Source: Ailanthus altissimus (Eukaryota > Streptophyta > Magnoliopsida > Sapindales > Simaroubaceae). From it: a stretch of DNA of 64,000 bases. Shown one piece after another: positions 21,656 to 34,437 of this stretch; within the stretch, counting starts at the first letter, position 1; every line of letters starts with the position of its first letter. The position numbers were made by a program, and so were the translations under genes. The DNA lies in contig OX327683.1 of NCBI GenBank assembly GCA_946807835.1, positions 1,121,001-1,185,000 of the forward strand, given 5' to 3'. The notes beneath the pieces were generated by a model. The model had not been told where the DNA came from. It did not search any database and was given only the letters and a program-made list of their open reading frames with translations.

Positions 21656-24129
21656 ACAAATAAACCAAAGATGTGACGGTAAATTTTCACAATATCGTGC
21701 TTAGCAAGGGAGGTCCCATATTTTTGTCGTTTCATGGAGAGAGTACCTTGTAATGCTTCCGTTGTTTCATGGTAGGGCTGGGTTTATAAATGTTGATATA
21801 AATGCTCAAGTCAGTGCTATCACGAGAGTGGAGAAAAAAATAGTTTAAAAATTATGTAGATGACTAAAATTTACTCATTTGTACCACGTACCACATTATT
21901 ATGAGTGTCATTATTTTGGCTTACCAGTCGGTCCGTTGTACCCTACTGAATTCAAATTCTTCGATGTTGTTGAATAAATGACATACCTTTCTTTAACTGA
22001 TTAAAAAGACGACGGTGAAACGTGAAATTTTTTTTTTTGGACATTTACACATACGTTCGGAGAATGGGAAGGACGTGACCCTTAGTCGAGACGGTGAATG
22101 TGGAGGACGCCAGCCAATTCAGCTGAGCCTCAGGCTCGACCATTGATCTACAAATTTTTTTGATAATTTAGAAATAATTATATTTAAAAAATTATTATAA
22201 AATATTTATGCTTACCACATTGCAATCGTTAGAACTTTCTCTCATAATTACTATCATTCGTGTTAATATTATATTGGAACTCTCCTTTCACTATTATTTT
22301 CACTTTTATCACAAATAAAATTATAAATATAACTGTTATTGCTGACTATCAATATAATTTTGAGAATGTAGATAAGAGTCAACACGGTTATAAATACTGT
22401 CAACTTTATGTCTAAATACTGTCGGATTAGGAATAGGCCCTATCAACAAAAATAAGTGATGCTAAATTTTCATAATCTGGGCAACATTATTGTGGTTAGT
22501 AAGGGAGGTCCCATGTTTTTGTTGTTTCATGGAGAGTACCTTGTAATGTTTACGTTGTTTCATGGTAAGGCTAAGTTGATATAAATGCTTAAGTCAGTAC
22601 TATCGTGAGAGTGGAGAAAAAAAAATAGTTTGAAAATTACGTAGATGTCTAAAATTTACTCATTTGTACCACGTACCAGTTGAAGTTTCACATTATTATG
22701 GTTTCGTCATTATTCATAGATCACGTGCGTAATTTGAAATTATGTGAGTTATGGGTCCGGTCCCTTGTGGTCTACATTTTTGGAAGAATATGGATGGCTT
22801 AACTTCCTTTAACACCCGTGATCCTTTTAGTTTTTTTTTTTTATAGCTTCAGCTTTATTTTATTTTATTTTTAATTTTTAAATTTTTTCTTAGACATATG
22901 GACCATAGTTGGTGGCATGATTAAAAAGAATTGATGGTGGGGCATATTTGGGACCATTGATCTCTAAAAAATTGGCAGTTTTGAATTAATTATATTTAAA
23001 AATATTTTTAAAAAAAAAATTATAATAAAATATTTTAACTTATGATAAATAAGCTAAGCACGAATTTAACAAGTTCAGTGGTTTCTGATGATAGATCGTC
23101 GACGAGAATAGTAAATAATAGACATTATATATCTCGATAAAATATAAATTAATTTTTGCATTGAACCTATAAATGCATGTATTTTTTAGTTACATTGAAA
23201 TTATTAGAACTTTTTTTATAGTTAAATTACTATCATTCATGCTAATTTTATATTGAAACTCTCTTTTAACTACTATTTTCACTTTTATTACCAATAAAAT
23301 TATAAACATAACTGCTATTGTAATTGTCACTATTATTTGAGAATATAAGTAAAAACCAACACGAATATAAATTGATTATTCCAATTAAAATTGGTATCAT
23401 ACATATAACAATGAGATCATAACTTTTAGATTCATTATTCTTATAACTATAATTACAATTATGAAAATTATAAAAATAATTTTGTAATTATCATCATCAA
23501 TTTCTAAAATTTGAATAAGTTTTATTTCTTGATTGAGCTAATTTCCTCAAATTTGGAATTAACCTCATCATATTTGTTGATGTAAAGTGTTTGAAATTTA
23601 AACTTTACTTATATTAAAATAAGAAATTTGAAATTTAAACTTTACTTCTATTAAAATAAAAAAGGAATTAAATCTTTTCTTAAAAAAAATAATGACATCT
23701 TCTAATTTCAATATAACGTAATTTTAATTAATTAATATGTGTAGCATATTAATTTAAACATCACAACTTGCAAAATATAAAAAACTTGGGACGTTAACAG
23801 TTAGATTTATTATAATGACAAAAAAAGTTATATTTTGTGACAAATTAGCTATTCTTGTATTATTATTATCATTATTTTGAAAGGATGTATTATTGTTTTT
23901 GGTACTAAACTTTGTTCATATATATCTTTTCAATTAGATTTAAACTTTTGATAATTTAGGTAAATTACATCCATTCGGTTAAAATTTTGTCATATATATT
24001 CATAATTTAATTATGAAAAAGTAACACTAGAATTATTTCAATAAAAAATAAAATTTTTAAAAATAATTTTAAAATTATATAAACTCTTGTAATTTATTAA
24101 AATAAAAAATGCATCATAAAAAGAGAATA

Positions 24130-24460
24130 AAAGGTTAAAGTAGCTTTAGAGTGCACGAGTGAGAGAGAGTGTGTGTGTGTGCAATCAGAGTGCTTGAGCA
24201 TGTGAGTGTGTAAGATAGCATTGATAGATCCTAAAAGAACTTGTTTATTATTGTATTTTTGAAAACAAATTTGTGTTAGGTCTTTATTGTCTAAAATTCT
24301 TTGTGAACTAGTTAAGAAATAAAACGAAGATTTAATGATTCATCGTAAATATAAATAATTATTTTCGAACCACGTATATTTTGTAACTTAAATGATTAAT
24401 TATTATGTTTATTATTTATTTGATTTTGTTATTTTATTTTATTTGTGAATGAAATCTTTT
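24130..24460 (+). mobile_element. Possible LTR relic
   Basis: The stretch contains GAACCACGTATATTTTGT (about 24368), also present in the solo LTR at 11416, preceded by an AATAAA-like signal. Such a motif is common near the 3' end of plant LTRs. Ends are not defined. Confidence 0.25.
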
Positions 24461-24838
24461 GTAAAATATTTAAATAATTTTAGAATATTAAATATTAGTT
24501 ATAAAAATATTAAAATACATAAAAAAATTTAATAAATAATATTAATATTATAACTAAAGTTAATATTTAAATAATACCAAATTTAGATGTCTAACCGATT
24601 TCTCAAACGTTAATAAATGTTAAAGAGGAGGTATGGTAGGTCACTATCGAACAAATGAATTATTTATTTATTTAAATAATATTTTTAAAATTTCACGTGT
24701 AATATCATTGAATTATTGAGCAAATGAATTATTTGATTATACGGCTCACACATTCTGTCATAAGGAGCTTTATGTCAAAATATTGTCAAGCCCCTATCAA
24801 CAAAATGTGTGGTTGATAAATGTTTAAGTCAGTACCCT

Positions 24839-24862
24839 AAAGAGAGAGAGAGAGAGAGAGAA
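24839..24862. repeat. (GA)n microsatellite
   Basis: Uninterrupted GA repeat of about 11 units. A GT/GA-rich stretch also occurs at 24150-24182. Confidence 0.9.
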
Positions 24863-25224
24863 AATAGTTTAAAATTTATGAAGACTTTATAATTTGGAAT
24901 TTACTTATTTATCTTCACACATGAGTTGAAGTTTTTTATTATATATTTTCACTGAGCAGTCAGTCCATGTTGTGGGCTCTTCATTATTTGAGAGTCACGT
25001 GCATGGTTTGAAATTATAGAAATTATCTGTCAGTTACCATGTATTGTGTCGTCCAAAATCATTGGGTATGGCTAAATTGATAATATTAGAAATTAGTTTG
25101 ATAATGTGTACTGATATATATATATATATATTTGAATAAACTAATTAGATTGGTTTAAGATCAAAGTATTTAATTCAAAATATTATGTTTTTTTAAAAAA
25201 AAAACTTTTTGTTAATAATGATGT

Positions 25225-25375
25225 AAATAGTAATATTAAGTCTTTGGCTTAATAGTTTAAATTTTTGGTTCAGTAGTTAAGTAATATATTTGTCATGAGT
25301 TCGAATTTATATGTTAGACTTTAAAATTGAAATCTACTTTTTAAATATATGTGAATTGTGTTGTTAATTTACAAT
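25225..25375 (+). mobile_element. Possible SINE relic
   Basis: An A-box-like TTGGTTCAGTAGTTAAG (25265-25281) is followed 16 bases later by a B-box-like GAGTTCGAATTTA (25297-25309), as in tRNA-derived plant SINEs such as the Au family. The tail is T-rich. No target-site duplication was found. Confidence 0.35.
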
Positions 25376-26644
25376 ATTTTTTTCTTAATTAATGTGAAAT
25401 TATGAAGTTGAATAATCTTTTTTGAAATACGGCTCCACTACATTCTACTGTTTTGAAACGTAATTCTTGTGCCGCTTTGAATACATATGTTCAACTCAAT
25501 TAATATTTTGATGTGTTTGGTATATGACTAATCCTTTACACACTCGTAGACTTCTTCTTTGCTAATTAATAATAGATGATTTAACATTTTAAGATTTAAA
25601 CGTTGCTTTTAAAAGGAGGTCTTCTATTTTTGTAAAACGCAAATTCAATAAAACAAAGCTGTCAATTCTAAGAGAGTTTGACTCAAGTATTTACACAACA
25701 ATTTAATCTTTTTATTTTTGTCCATTAAATTGAATTGAATTGAATTTTATTTTCTTAAAATTCGATGAGATAGAAATACTAACACCATCTACCAATACCA
25801 ATTTCTTATTTGGGCAATAAATTACCTTAAATTCCTATTTAGAAGTAACAAGTTAAATTTATCGATTAAACTTTTAATTTATTTAGTTTATGAAAGTTTT
25901 TATGATCAACAAAAATATTAAAATGAATAGATATTAAGATTAAATTATAGAGTAAATTTAGAATTAATCATAAAATTAATGAAAAATTTCATCACAATAG
26001 TCATAAATAAAAATAGATTCTAGCTAGAAATATATTTTAATTTCTTTTAGAGAAAAATCTAACATTGATAGTAGAATTGAAAACAAAATATAAACAAAGT
26101 GAAAAATTATTTTAATGATATTAATATAAGCATGAAATAAAGACCATGGTATCTAATAAGCTTATTACAATTTTATGTAATGCGATTTACAAATAAAATT
26201 ATCAACTAATGCCTTGTAATGGCTATTTTATTAACAAATATGTGGCGAGCTCTTTTTTTTTTCTCAAAAAAAAAAAAAGATTTAATGGAGACTACCGTTT
26301 GCATAGTACGTGATCTGAGATTGGAATGCAGATGAGAATTTGATCATATGTCATGATCATTATGACACACAAAAATTCATTATTAGAATAAGAATTCGAG
26401 TATTTAACTGAAAAAAAATTATATTGAAGTTAGATTCTCTTTTAACAAATTAAATTTGAAGTTAACATTAAAAATAATCATATCAATATTAATACATTAT
26501 TTATGTATAATGTTGTTTTGAAAAAGATTTATTTATTATGTTTTAGTAAACATATGATATAAAACTGTTTGAAGATAAATGTATTTATTTGAATATTTTA
26601 AAAACAATTTTCCTCAAGTAAAAATTCATTCATTCAATTATTTT

Positions 26645-26684
<40 letters not shown>

Positions 26685-26880
26685 GAGAATAATAAAAGAT
26701 AAAAAAAGGGATCAATCCACAAGAGAATAGTAAAAGATAAGAAAGTATTTTAAAAATAATAAGAAAGAAATTAACCTCAACTAGCAAAAAGCTAACGCAA
26801 AATAAAAAAGAATCTAATCTTATTTAAATCTATCGGTAGAAAAAGACAAAAGGCCACATGTCCTGAATGATTGGAGTCGC
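25376..26880. other. AT-rich DNA without a gene
   Basis: Nothing coding was recognised. A (TAA)n microsatellite occupies 26645-26681. Confidence 0.5.
26645..26681. repeat. (TAA)n microsatellite
   Basis: About twelve uninterrupted TAA units. Confidence 0.9.
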
Positions 26881-26889
26881 TCTAACCTT

Positions 26890-29193
26890 CAAATCTTTAA
26901 TTTTTAAAGAGTTGAAATGTTTAAGAAATTTTAACATAAGGTAAAGAAACAAACTGATATGAGTATTAAATGTCTTCAATTAGATGAAGACGGTGAATAT
27001 ATGAGTAGTGAATTCACAAATTATTTAAAAGAGAATAAGATTCTCACGCAATATAGTACTTTAGGTACTATTTAACATAATGGTGTTTTAGAGAAGAGAA
27101 ATTAAACTTTATTTGATATAGTCTAATTAATGATGAACTTCACTGATCTTTCAAAATATCGATGGGTTTATACTTTAGAAATTAATGCTCACTTACTGAA
27201 TAGAGTTTTATTGAAAGCCTTTCTCATTACTTCAAATGAGATATAGTTTTAGGAAACAGAATCTTAAATATGTTAAGATTTGAAGCTGCTTTGATTATAT
27301 AAAATTTACGCAACGGGATAAACTTACACTTAATGGGAACAATTATCGGTTTATAGGATATCTCAAACACTTTATAGGACATCTATTCTATGATCTAGAA
27401 GAATGAAACATATTTATTGCTTATAATGTCACTTTCTCAGAGAAATAATTTTTTATAGATCATGGAAATTTTAGAAGGATTGTACTTGATGAAGTCAATC
27501 TAAATGTTTATAAACTGGTGATGGAACATCTGGCTCAATCAAGTGGGATACCTTTGACACACCCTCTATATAGGTCAAAAAGGTGTCAAGGACATCTATA
27601 AAAGTATGGAATGAAACTTGAAGATGTCCTTAAGGTTTTCTTAATTGACGAAGAAGATCATTTGACTTATAGAAAGACGATGTTGGACATTGACTAAGGA
27701 AATTGGTAAGAAGCCATGAAATCTGAGATTGACTCTATGTATGTCAATCAAGTTTATAAATTGGTTTGAGTTTCCCAAAGGTATAGTCCTTATTGGATGT
27801 AAATGGGTTAACAAGTAGAAGCGTGAGTTTAATAGAAAGGTAGAGACCTTCAAAGTCTGACTCGTGGCAAAAGGTTATAGTTAGAAATCATGGATAGACT
27901 ATGAGAAAACCTTCTCACCAATAATCATGCTAAAGGTAATTCAAATTTTATTGGTTATTACAGTATATTATGATTTTAAGATCTTTCAGATAGATGTAAA
28001 AACAACATTCTTGAATGGATATCTCAAGGAAGAGATATATATAAATAACCTAAAAGTTTTACATATAGCCTAACTTCTAACCTAGTATGTAGATTAAAGA
28101 AGTTTATTTATAGACTTAAACAAGATTTTCAAAGCTAGAATCTCTATTTTGATAAAGTAGTTAGATGACCTGATTTTATTAAAAGTGAAAAAGAAATCTT
28201 TCAGAAAGTCAGTAGGAGCATGATTATCTTTCTTGTTCCTTACGTAGATGACATACTTATTATCTGAAATGATAGTGGTATGTTACAATTAGTCAAGAGT
28301 TATTTGAGTTAGAATTTCTCCATAAAAGATTTAAGAGGCTTCATGTATATTAAGTATAAAGCTTTATAGAGATAGTGCTAGGAGGCTAATAGGACTCTCC
28401 CAATCCTCATATATAGAAAGTGTTATTAAAATGTATAACTTTAGTAATTGTAAGATAATTAATGTTCTTTCAAATATGACATTCATCTTTCCAGAAAAAT
28501 GTGTTCTCAATAGGAAGATGAAAGAGTTAGAATGTCAAACATACTATATACATCAACTGTTAGTAGCTTGATGTACGCCATATTATATACGAGACCTGAC
28601 ATCAATATAGCTGTAAGTGTTGCGAGCCAGTATCAATTAGATGTAGATAGCGACCATTGGATGGCCGTGAAACATATCCTAAAAGAGAGTGATTTACATG
28701 TGAAGGGATATACTAATTCAAACTTCCAATTTGATCCAAATGATAAAAAATCTACATCTAAATATGTGTTTCTTTTCAATGGCACCATAGTCAATTAAAA
28801 GAGTATCAAGCTAGCATCCACAACTGATTCTACCATAAAGGAAGAATACATTGTGGCTTTAGAAGCTATAATGAGTAGTGTGGATATGCAAGTTTATCAC
28901 AGTGCTTAAAATAATCCCAAGTATAGTGGATTATATTCCACTATTTTCTGACAATAACAGAATAATTACTTAAGCCAAAGAGTCAAAAGCATACCAGAAG
29001 TCTAAATATGTGCAAAGAAAGTACCACATAATTAAAATAATCTTAGCTATATGAGATATAATAGTTTTTAAAGTAGATTTTATAGATAATGTAGTAGACT
29101 CACTCATTAAGGCCATAACTCTTAGGATGTTTAAGAAACACGTGGAGTCAATGGGTATAAGATATCATCGTAAATGGTACTAGAGAAAGTGGG
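26890..29193 (+). pseudogene. Copia pol remnant (integrase, RT, RNase H)
   Basis: Integrase core at about 26960-27250: CLQLDEDGEYMSSEF (the DxxGE region), YSTLGTI, HNGVLEKRN and LLNRVLLKAF. RT from about 27700: EIDSMYVNQV, KGYS-like, then the YVDD active site, seen at about 28240 as VPYVDDILII. A clear open part, 28532-28798, begins MSNILYTSTVSSLMYAILYT, then RPDINIAVSVASQYQ, HWMAVKHIL and GYTNSNFQFD, the RT-RNase H join. RNase H follows with SDNNRIIT and KYHIIK motifs and an ending similar to the copia C-terminus near 29160. Stops occur every 20-60 codons. Confidence 0.85.
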
Positions 29194-31151
29194 TGTTATT
29201 GGAGATGGTACTTATATGCCATTTGAATGACTGTATGAATATTTATTTATTCAATTTTTATACAATGGATATTTCTATTAAATTGTTAATTATTATTTAT
29301 ATGGTACTAAGCTTGTAAATTTGTCGGACATTGTAGATCTAAAAAATTTAGATATATTCTAAAGGCATTTAGGTCTGTACTAAGAGTTAGCATTTAAAGC
29401 AGTTAGAACCTTATCTAAAATGAGGACAAAGAATTGGGAATATATTAGTAATGACATAATTATAAGGAGCTGTTAATAGTGCTAAAAAATATTATTATAC
29501 AGTATATTCTCAAAACATCGTTATGCTCTATAGTTATTGACACAAACTATTCGATATTCATTTTGGATTATTGTATGTCTGTATCTGAATTATTCAGATA
29601 GTTACTCTTATCAAACTATGAGCTTAGTGGAAGCTTATATAGGCATGTAAATTTTTAGTGAGGACTGAGTATTGAATAAAATCAGGATGACCTTCAATAG
29701 ATATTTCATAAAACTATCAATAGAGATTCTTTTCAAGTTGAGTAGTATTTGTGGTCTTTTGACCTGAGCACCATAGTTGGCTTGTGAGTAATCTATCATA
29801 CTTTGATTCTAGTATGTCAAAAACCTTTCAGAATCTAACCTTTGGGTGTTATCGAGTATGGTATGATACTCATAGAGTTTAGTGTGCGTAAATATAGGAT
29901 TCGTTAGCTCATATGAGTGAGTTGTATATCTAAATACTTTGAGATTATATTTTAGAAATTCTTATGGCCATTAGTGAAAACTCCAAAAAGAGTTTTCTGT
30001 AGGGTTATATAACATCGTAAAAGAGTTTTTAAATATTGTTTATGAAAATACAAATTTATAGATAAGTTAACGGTCTAGCATATAGAGATTTGACGGTGAT
30101 GATCTGTATTTCGGACTCTTCTAGGATTTAAGTGACTGATGGCTCTTCTAGTATATAAGTGATAGAAGGGTTAGATGGGTATATGTTCGACCTCAACTTC
30201 TATGGTTTAATGCGTTATTTTATCACATATGTAATGTATGTATAGAGCATCATTTATAGACTTAGGGAGAGTTATATAAGACAAATGGATGTAAACTTAA
30301 GGAGTCTTAAAATATAAAGTGTACTCGATGAGCATTGGGGTAGCAGACTGAGTCAAATGGTTCAATTTAAAAATTTTCTAAAGTAGGATTTGTTTTAGGA
30401 TCTCTCTAAAAAATAGAAAATAAAGTTTGTAAATGTTACAAATAGACATCTTTTACATGAAAAATGGATTTTGATACAGAGCATCCATGCATGTGCCCTT
30501 TGTCTCAAAATTTTGATACATAGCATCCATGCATGTGCCATTTGTCTCACAAATTGAGACAAAGGGCACATGCATGGATGCTATGTATCAAAATTCATTT
30601 TCCATGTAAAAGGGACCTATTAAATAGCACATGCATGTAAAAGCATATGATAAGTATCATCCATGCAAATGGTTTGCATAAGATGCATGGGACACTTGTC
30701 AATCATATAATAAATTAATAATAACTTTAAAAGTTATTCATTTAAGTCCTTATTTGGCCATGTATATGAATCATACTTTGAAATTGTTTCAATAGAGCCT
30801 TTATCTTTATTATTTGAAAAGATAGAAAATACTTTGTTCAAGTATTGAACAAGCACAAAATTTTGTTAGAAATTCAAAGAATAGCTACCATTCTAGTTCT
30901 GTAATCCTACTGGATCGTTGTGGACTAGGGTTGCTCGTGATTGTACTTCCGTGTAAGCTTTGAGATTAATTCTTCACTAAATTTCTTTAAGGATATGATT
31001 TCGATTTTGTTTAATGTATTTGATTTTATATCCTAAGTGTGTTTGTTGATTACTTATGTATAACTCTATAGTATAATGTGTATTGGACAAGTATTTTAAA
31101 ATTAATCAACATATACACCTTCAAATACATACACTTTAATGCACGTTTACA
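29194..31151 (+). repeat. 3' LTR of the truncated copia element
   Basis: It starts TGTTATTGGAGATGGTACTTA right after the polypurine tract and ends GTTTACA at 31151. Contains a foldback at 30450-30610. Confidence 0.8.
30450..30610. repeat. Direct and inverted triplication forming a large hairpin
   Basis: A 38-40 bp unit containing GCATCCATGCATGTGCC appears twice in direct order (30469-30507 and 30511-30549) and once inverted (30553-30593). The first copy and the inverted copy pair over nearly 58 bp including flanks. The centre of each unit holds the RY-type CATGCATG. Confidence 0.9.
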
Positions 31152-31281
31152 CTTCTATATTGGCTTTTATTCTTAAGGCTGAGACTTGGAAGGGATAAAG
31201 ATTATTGAGAAATAAGGATCCTAGTATAACCTTTAGGTCAGATTTCTAATCAGGATAAATAGTATCACAAAGACGGATTCT

Positions 31282-31776
31282 TTAGGATCGTACCATAGCC
31301 CCAGAAAGCTTGTAATCCACTATTAGCTTGCTTCCATCTACTGTATTAAGTACTTGTGTAGTTTTTGAAAAATACTTAAAAGGCATCAACCCTTCTAAAA
31401 TAAAATTCAAATATGCCCCTGATTCTATTAGGGCAATAGCTTTAATCACAAAGTCATCAACAACTCTGATGGTAACATTAGCAAACCATTTTTGGGTCAT
31501 TGCCATGTCTATGTTTTTAAGTGAACTAATAATGCTATTGATTCTTGTGATTAATAATACCATCTATTCTTGTGACTTCTAAATTTGAATATGACCAACC
31601 AAGTCTTCTAATTGTAAAGATTGAGGATGATATATATAGATATCTTTAATAGCATAATTATTTTTATCAGATAATATCAAATTAAATATCAATTCTATTT
31701 CAATGTGAGTTACTTCACTAAGTGAGATCAAATTTACCTTAAATATAAGTTTATCGCATATTTTCAATAGATACAT
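31282..31776 (-). pseudogene. Caulimovirid-like (endogenous pararetrovirus) protease-region fragment
   Basis: Two minus-strand frames, 31776-31579 and 31563-31282. The second includes a retropepsin-like region in which the active-site DTGA reads ESGA (about 31424), followed at the usual distance by a conserved EG, KY, KT and NGSKL-like pattern, here DGSKL. This spacing is typical of plant pararetroviruses of the family Caulimoviridae rather than of gypsy proteases; that assignment comes from memory of the family pattern. The frame is broken by stops between the two parts, the catalytic Asp is lost, and no RT, coat or movement region was recognised nearby. It is an old, inactive integrated copy. 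Confidence 0.45.
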
Positions 31777-32069
31777 TATATGTTATAGATATCAAGCTCC
31801 GGAATTGATTTTATGATAGTTTATCATTTTAGTAAATATTTATTTAATATGTAATTTTATGATTATTTTACATAATACAAATTTAAACAATTATTCTTTG
31901 TATAAATTATTTAAAGAATTAATATTAATATTATTATTATAGGTGGATATTGAACAAATGGTGAGAAAATATTATAGAACTCCCAAATATCCAGTTCAAA
32001 GCAATTTTTTTTATAGAATCAAAACAAATCCATTGATATTTATAATCAGACAATTCATAGTGACCTACA

Positions 32070-32780
32070 ACAATGCATCTATTTATATTTACAATCAGAT
32101 TGTCTACTAGGATCTATAGCAATGATATCTATAATGACACAACTTACAAATTTAGACTAAAAAAAGATCAATTCTACTCTATTAAAAAATCAAAGAAATC
32201 TAGAAAGCATAGTAATGATATCTATTGTTATGCAGCTCACAATCTATAGCAATTACATATGTTATGGCTGACTCACAAATCTTGACCTAGAAAAGACCAA
32301 TTCCACTTTATTAGAAAAAATCAAAGAAATCTAGAATATATAGTAATGATATTCATTGTGACGCAACTCATAAATCTAGAATAAAAAAAGACCAATTCCT
32401 ACGACAATGCATTTATTGGTATTTACAATCAAATTATTTGCTAGGATCTATAGCAATGATAATTGTAGTGACGCAACTCTCAAATTTAGACTTAGATAAG
32501 GGCAATTCTACTCTATTAAAATAAAGGAGAAATTTAGAATTTATAACAATGATATTTATTATGATATAACTTATAAATTTAGACTTAGAACAGATTAATT
32601 CTACAGTCGTTGTGATGCAACTCATAAATCTAGACTTAGATAAAACCAATTCTACTTTATTAGAAAAAAAAGAAGAAATCTAAGATTTATAGTAATGATA
32701 TCTATTGTGATGCAGCTCATAAGTCTAAACTTAGAAAAGACTAATTTTATTTTATTAAAATAAATCAAAAAAATCTTTCC
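32070..32780. repeat. About 105-bp minisatellite, seven to eight degenerate copies
   Basis: Each unit has TAGTAATGATATCTATTGTG, then GATGCARCTCATAAATCTAG, then AAAAGACCAATTCTACT and TTAGAAAAAATC. A longer period is also visible: ACAATGCATCTATT..TATTTACAATCA occurs at about 32070 and 32405. It lies beside the caulimovirid-like fragment and could be its non-coding region. Confidence 0.8.
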
Positions 32781-34170
32781 TTATGCATAGAAGGGACTTG
32801 AACCTTAGTTGTCAAATTAGAAATCAAAACTACCCACCACTCAGTCAAGAGGAGGTGGGTCTATTGAAAATAATTTTATTATGTCCATTGGGACATTTGT
32901 CAAAACACCAAAATTTTAGCAAAAATATAATGCAAAAAATAATAAAAACAAGCAATAAGGATTATTTAGTCCCAATAATGAACAATTTTGTTCTACTAAA
33001 TTACAAATACTTAATTTTCTCCCAATTTATTAAATATTTCGTAAATAGTATAATGATCAAATTACTCCCTGTTTAAGAGTAATATATACGATAACTAAAA
33101 TAGTAACCTAAACAGTAATAGGAATAATTAATAGCCTAATAATTAATTCTTAATATTTATTCTAATAATTTTAAAATTTTTTTTCTTCTCATAAAATCAA
33201 ATCTACTGAACCTTTACAAGAGAATTTATATTTTTTCTTCTCATATATATAGATATATATGTATATAAATAATTTAAACATAATAATCAATAAACCCACT
33301 TTATCTTTAATCTTTCTTTTGTATGTTTATATTATTTATGAGAGTAATTTGGTAATTATATTATTTATATTGCTATTATATTTAAAAAGATAAAAAAATT
33401 TAATAGATTAGAACAAAAATAAGTATTTGTCACAAAATTATCCACTACACCGAATTTGTGAGATTAAACTGTCCTTACTGAAAACAAAGAATCATTTACA
33501 AATGCTGTTAGATCACGTGGTTATGTTGTCTCATGCTATGTCCAGTACTTGTATATGTAACATCAACGTTTGTGGTGAGTTCTTTTTACAAACATAGATT
33601 TCTTTGCTAACTAAAGGGAATTGTTAGTTGCCTTCATAAAATTTAGTGTAATTATATTTTTTCCCAACATTTTAAAATATTTTATTCTCTTTTATTGGTA
33701 ACTAAATAATTTTAAAAGATTTTAAAATTTTTGAAGCTTGTAAATTTCATATATTTTCACATACAAACGTTACCTACTGCAAAAATTAAAGGAGGTTCTG
33801 AATATAGATTCCTACTGCAAAAAGCTTCAAATTGCATTGGCCATTACCTCCTTGTCACATAGTTAACGATGATTAAAGGAATGAAATAGTCGGAAGAAAC
33901 CACACAACAAAGGGTTTAAAAGCTTTGCTCCCCGGGTGGTGCAGAGTCAACTTCCTATCATGTGAAAGCCTAAATTAATAGTACTCAATTGTTTAAATAG
34001 TAAATTAATTTAATATAATTGAGATCAGTATCTCACTTAGTGGCCCTGCACAAAAGATATATAGTTCATTTTGAAAATATTTTTTATTGCATCACCTTAA
34101 GGCCAAAACACACTCCGACAAGGATCTGTATATATATGGACATATTCTTTGGGAAAGTTTTATTTTGTAG
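32781..34170. other. AT-rich DNA without a recognised gene
   Basis: Short frames (for example 32783-33076) match nothing I know. A CCACTCAGTCAAGAGGAGGTGG stretch, in part, near 32838 resembles a sequence common in plant repeats. Confidence 0.4.
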
Positions 34171-34437
34171 TCCAAGCAGAGTTGACTTAGCAGCAAAGTC
34201 TAATTCAAATCTTCCTGCAACCAAATCCATCTTCGTCTATTCAGGTTAGCTTGGTTGAAACCTCAATACCAAAGCACCATTAGTACTGTCCAATGTGTCC
34301 ATGCATTCATGTGTGTAGTAGCCATATATGTACACTGATTTTATTAAGCACGTCTATACATATTCTATGCTTCGTAAAATGAATTCAAATATATATGATC
34401 ATTTTTGAAGTCTTTGTATTCCTTTTTTCTTCATTAG

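Larger units (their letters stand above)
21300..25080. repeat. Degenerate segmental triplication
   Basis: Unit A (about 21300-22420), unit B (about 22430-23380) and partial unit C (about 24605-25080) share a series of non-coding landmarks: CTCACACACTCTGTCA, AAGGGAGGTCCCAT, GTTTCATGGAGAGTACC, TCAGTRCTATC, TTTACTCATTTGTACCACGT and ACTATCATTCRTG. Many indels separate them. No reading frame is conserved between units, so it appears to be duplicated intergenic or promoter sequence. Confidence 0.7.
26890..31151 (+). mobile_element. 5'-truncated Ty1/copia retrotransposon with 3' LTR
   Basis: The element lacks its 5' LTR, gag, protease and the first part of integrase. What remains, in order, is integrase core, reverse transcriptase, RNase H, a polypurine tract (AGAGAAAGTGGG, about 29182-29193) and the 3' LTR. 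The same LTR family occurs at 13277, 16840, 48968 and 61301. Many stops and frameshifts make it inactive. Confidence 0.85.

Noticed and set aside
32783..32845. A tRNA-like T-arm (GGTTCAAGTCCC on the minus strand)
   Set aside because: No matching stem, anticodon arm or acceptor stem could be drawn around it, so no tRNA gene is called.
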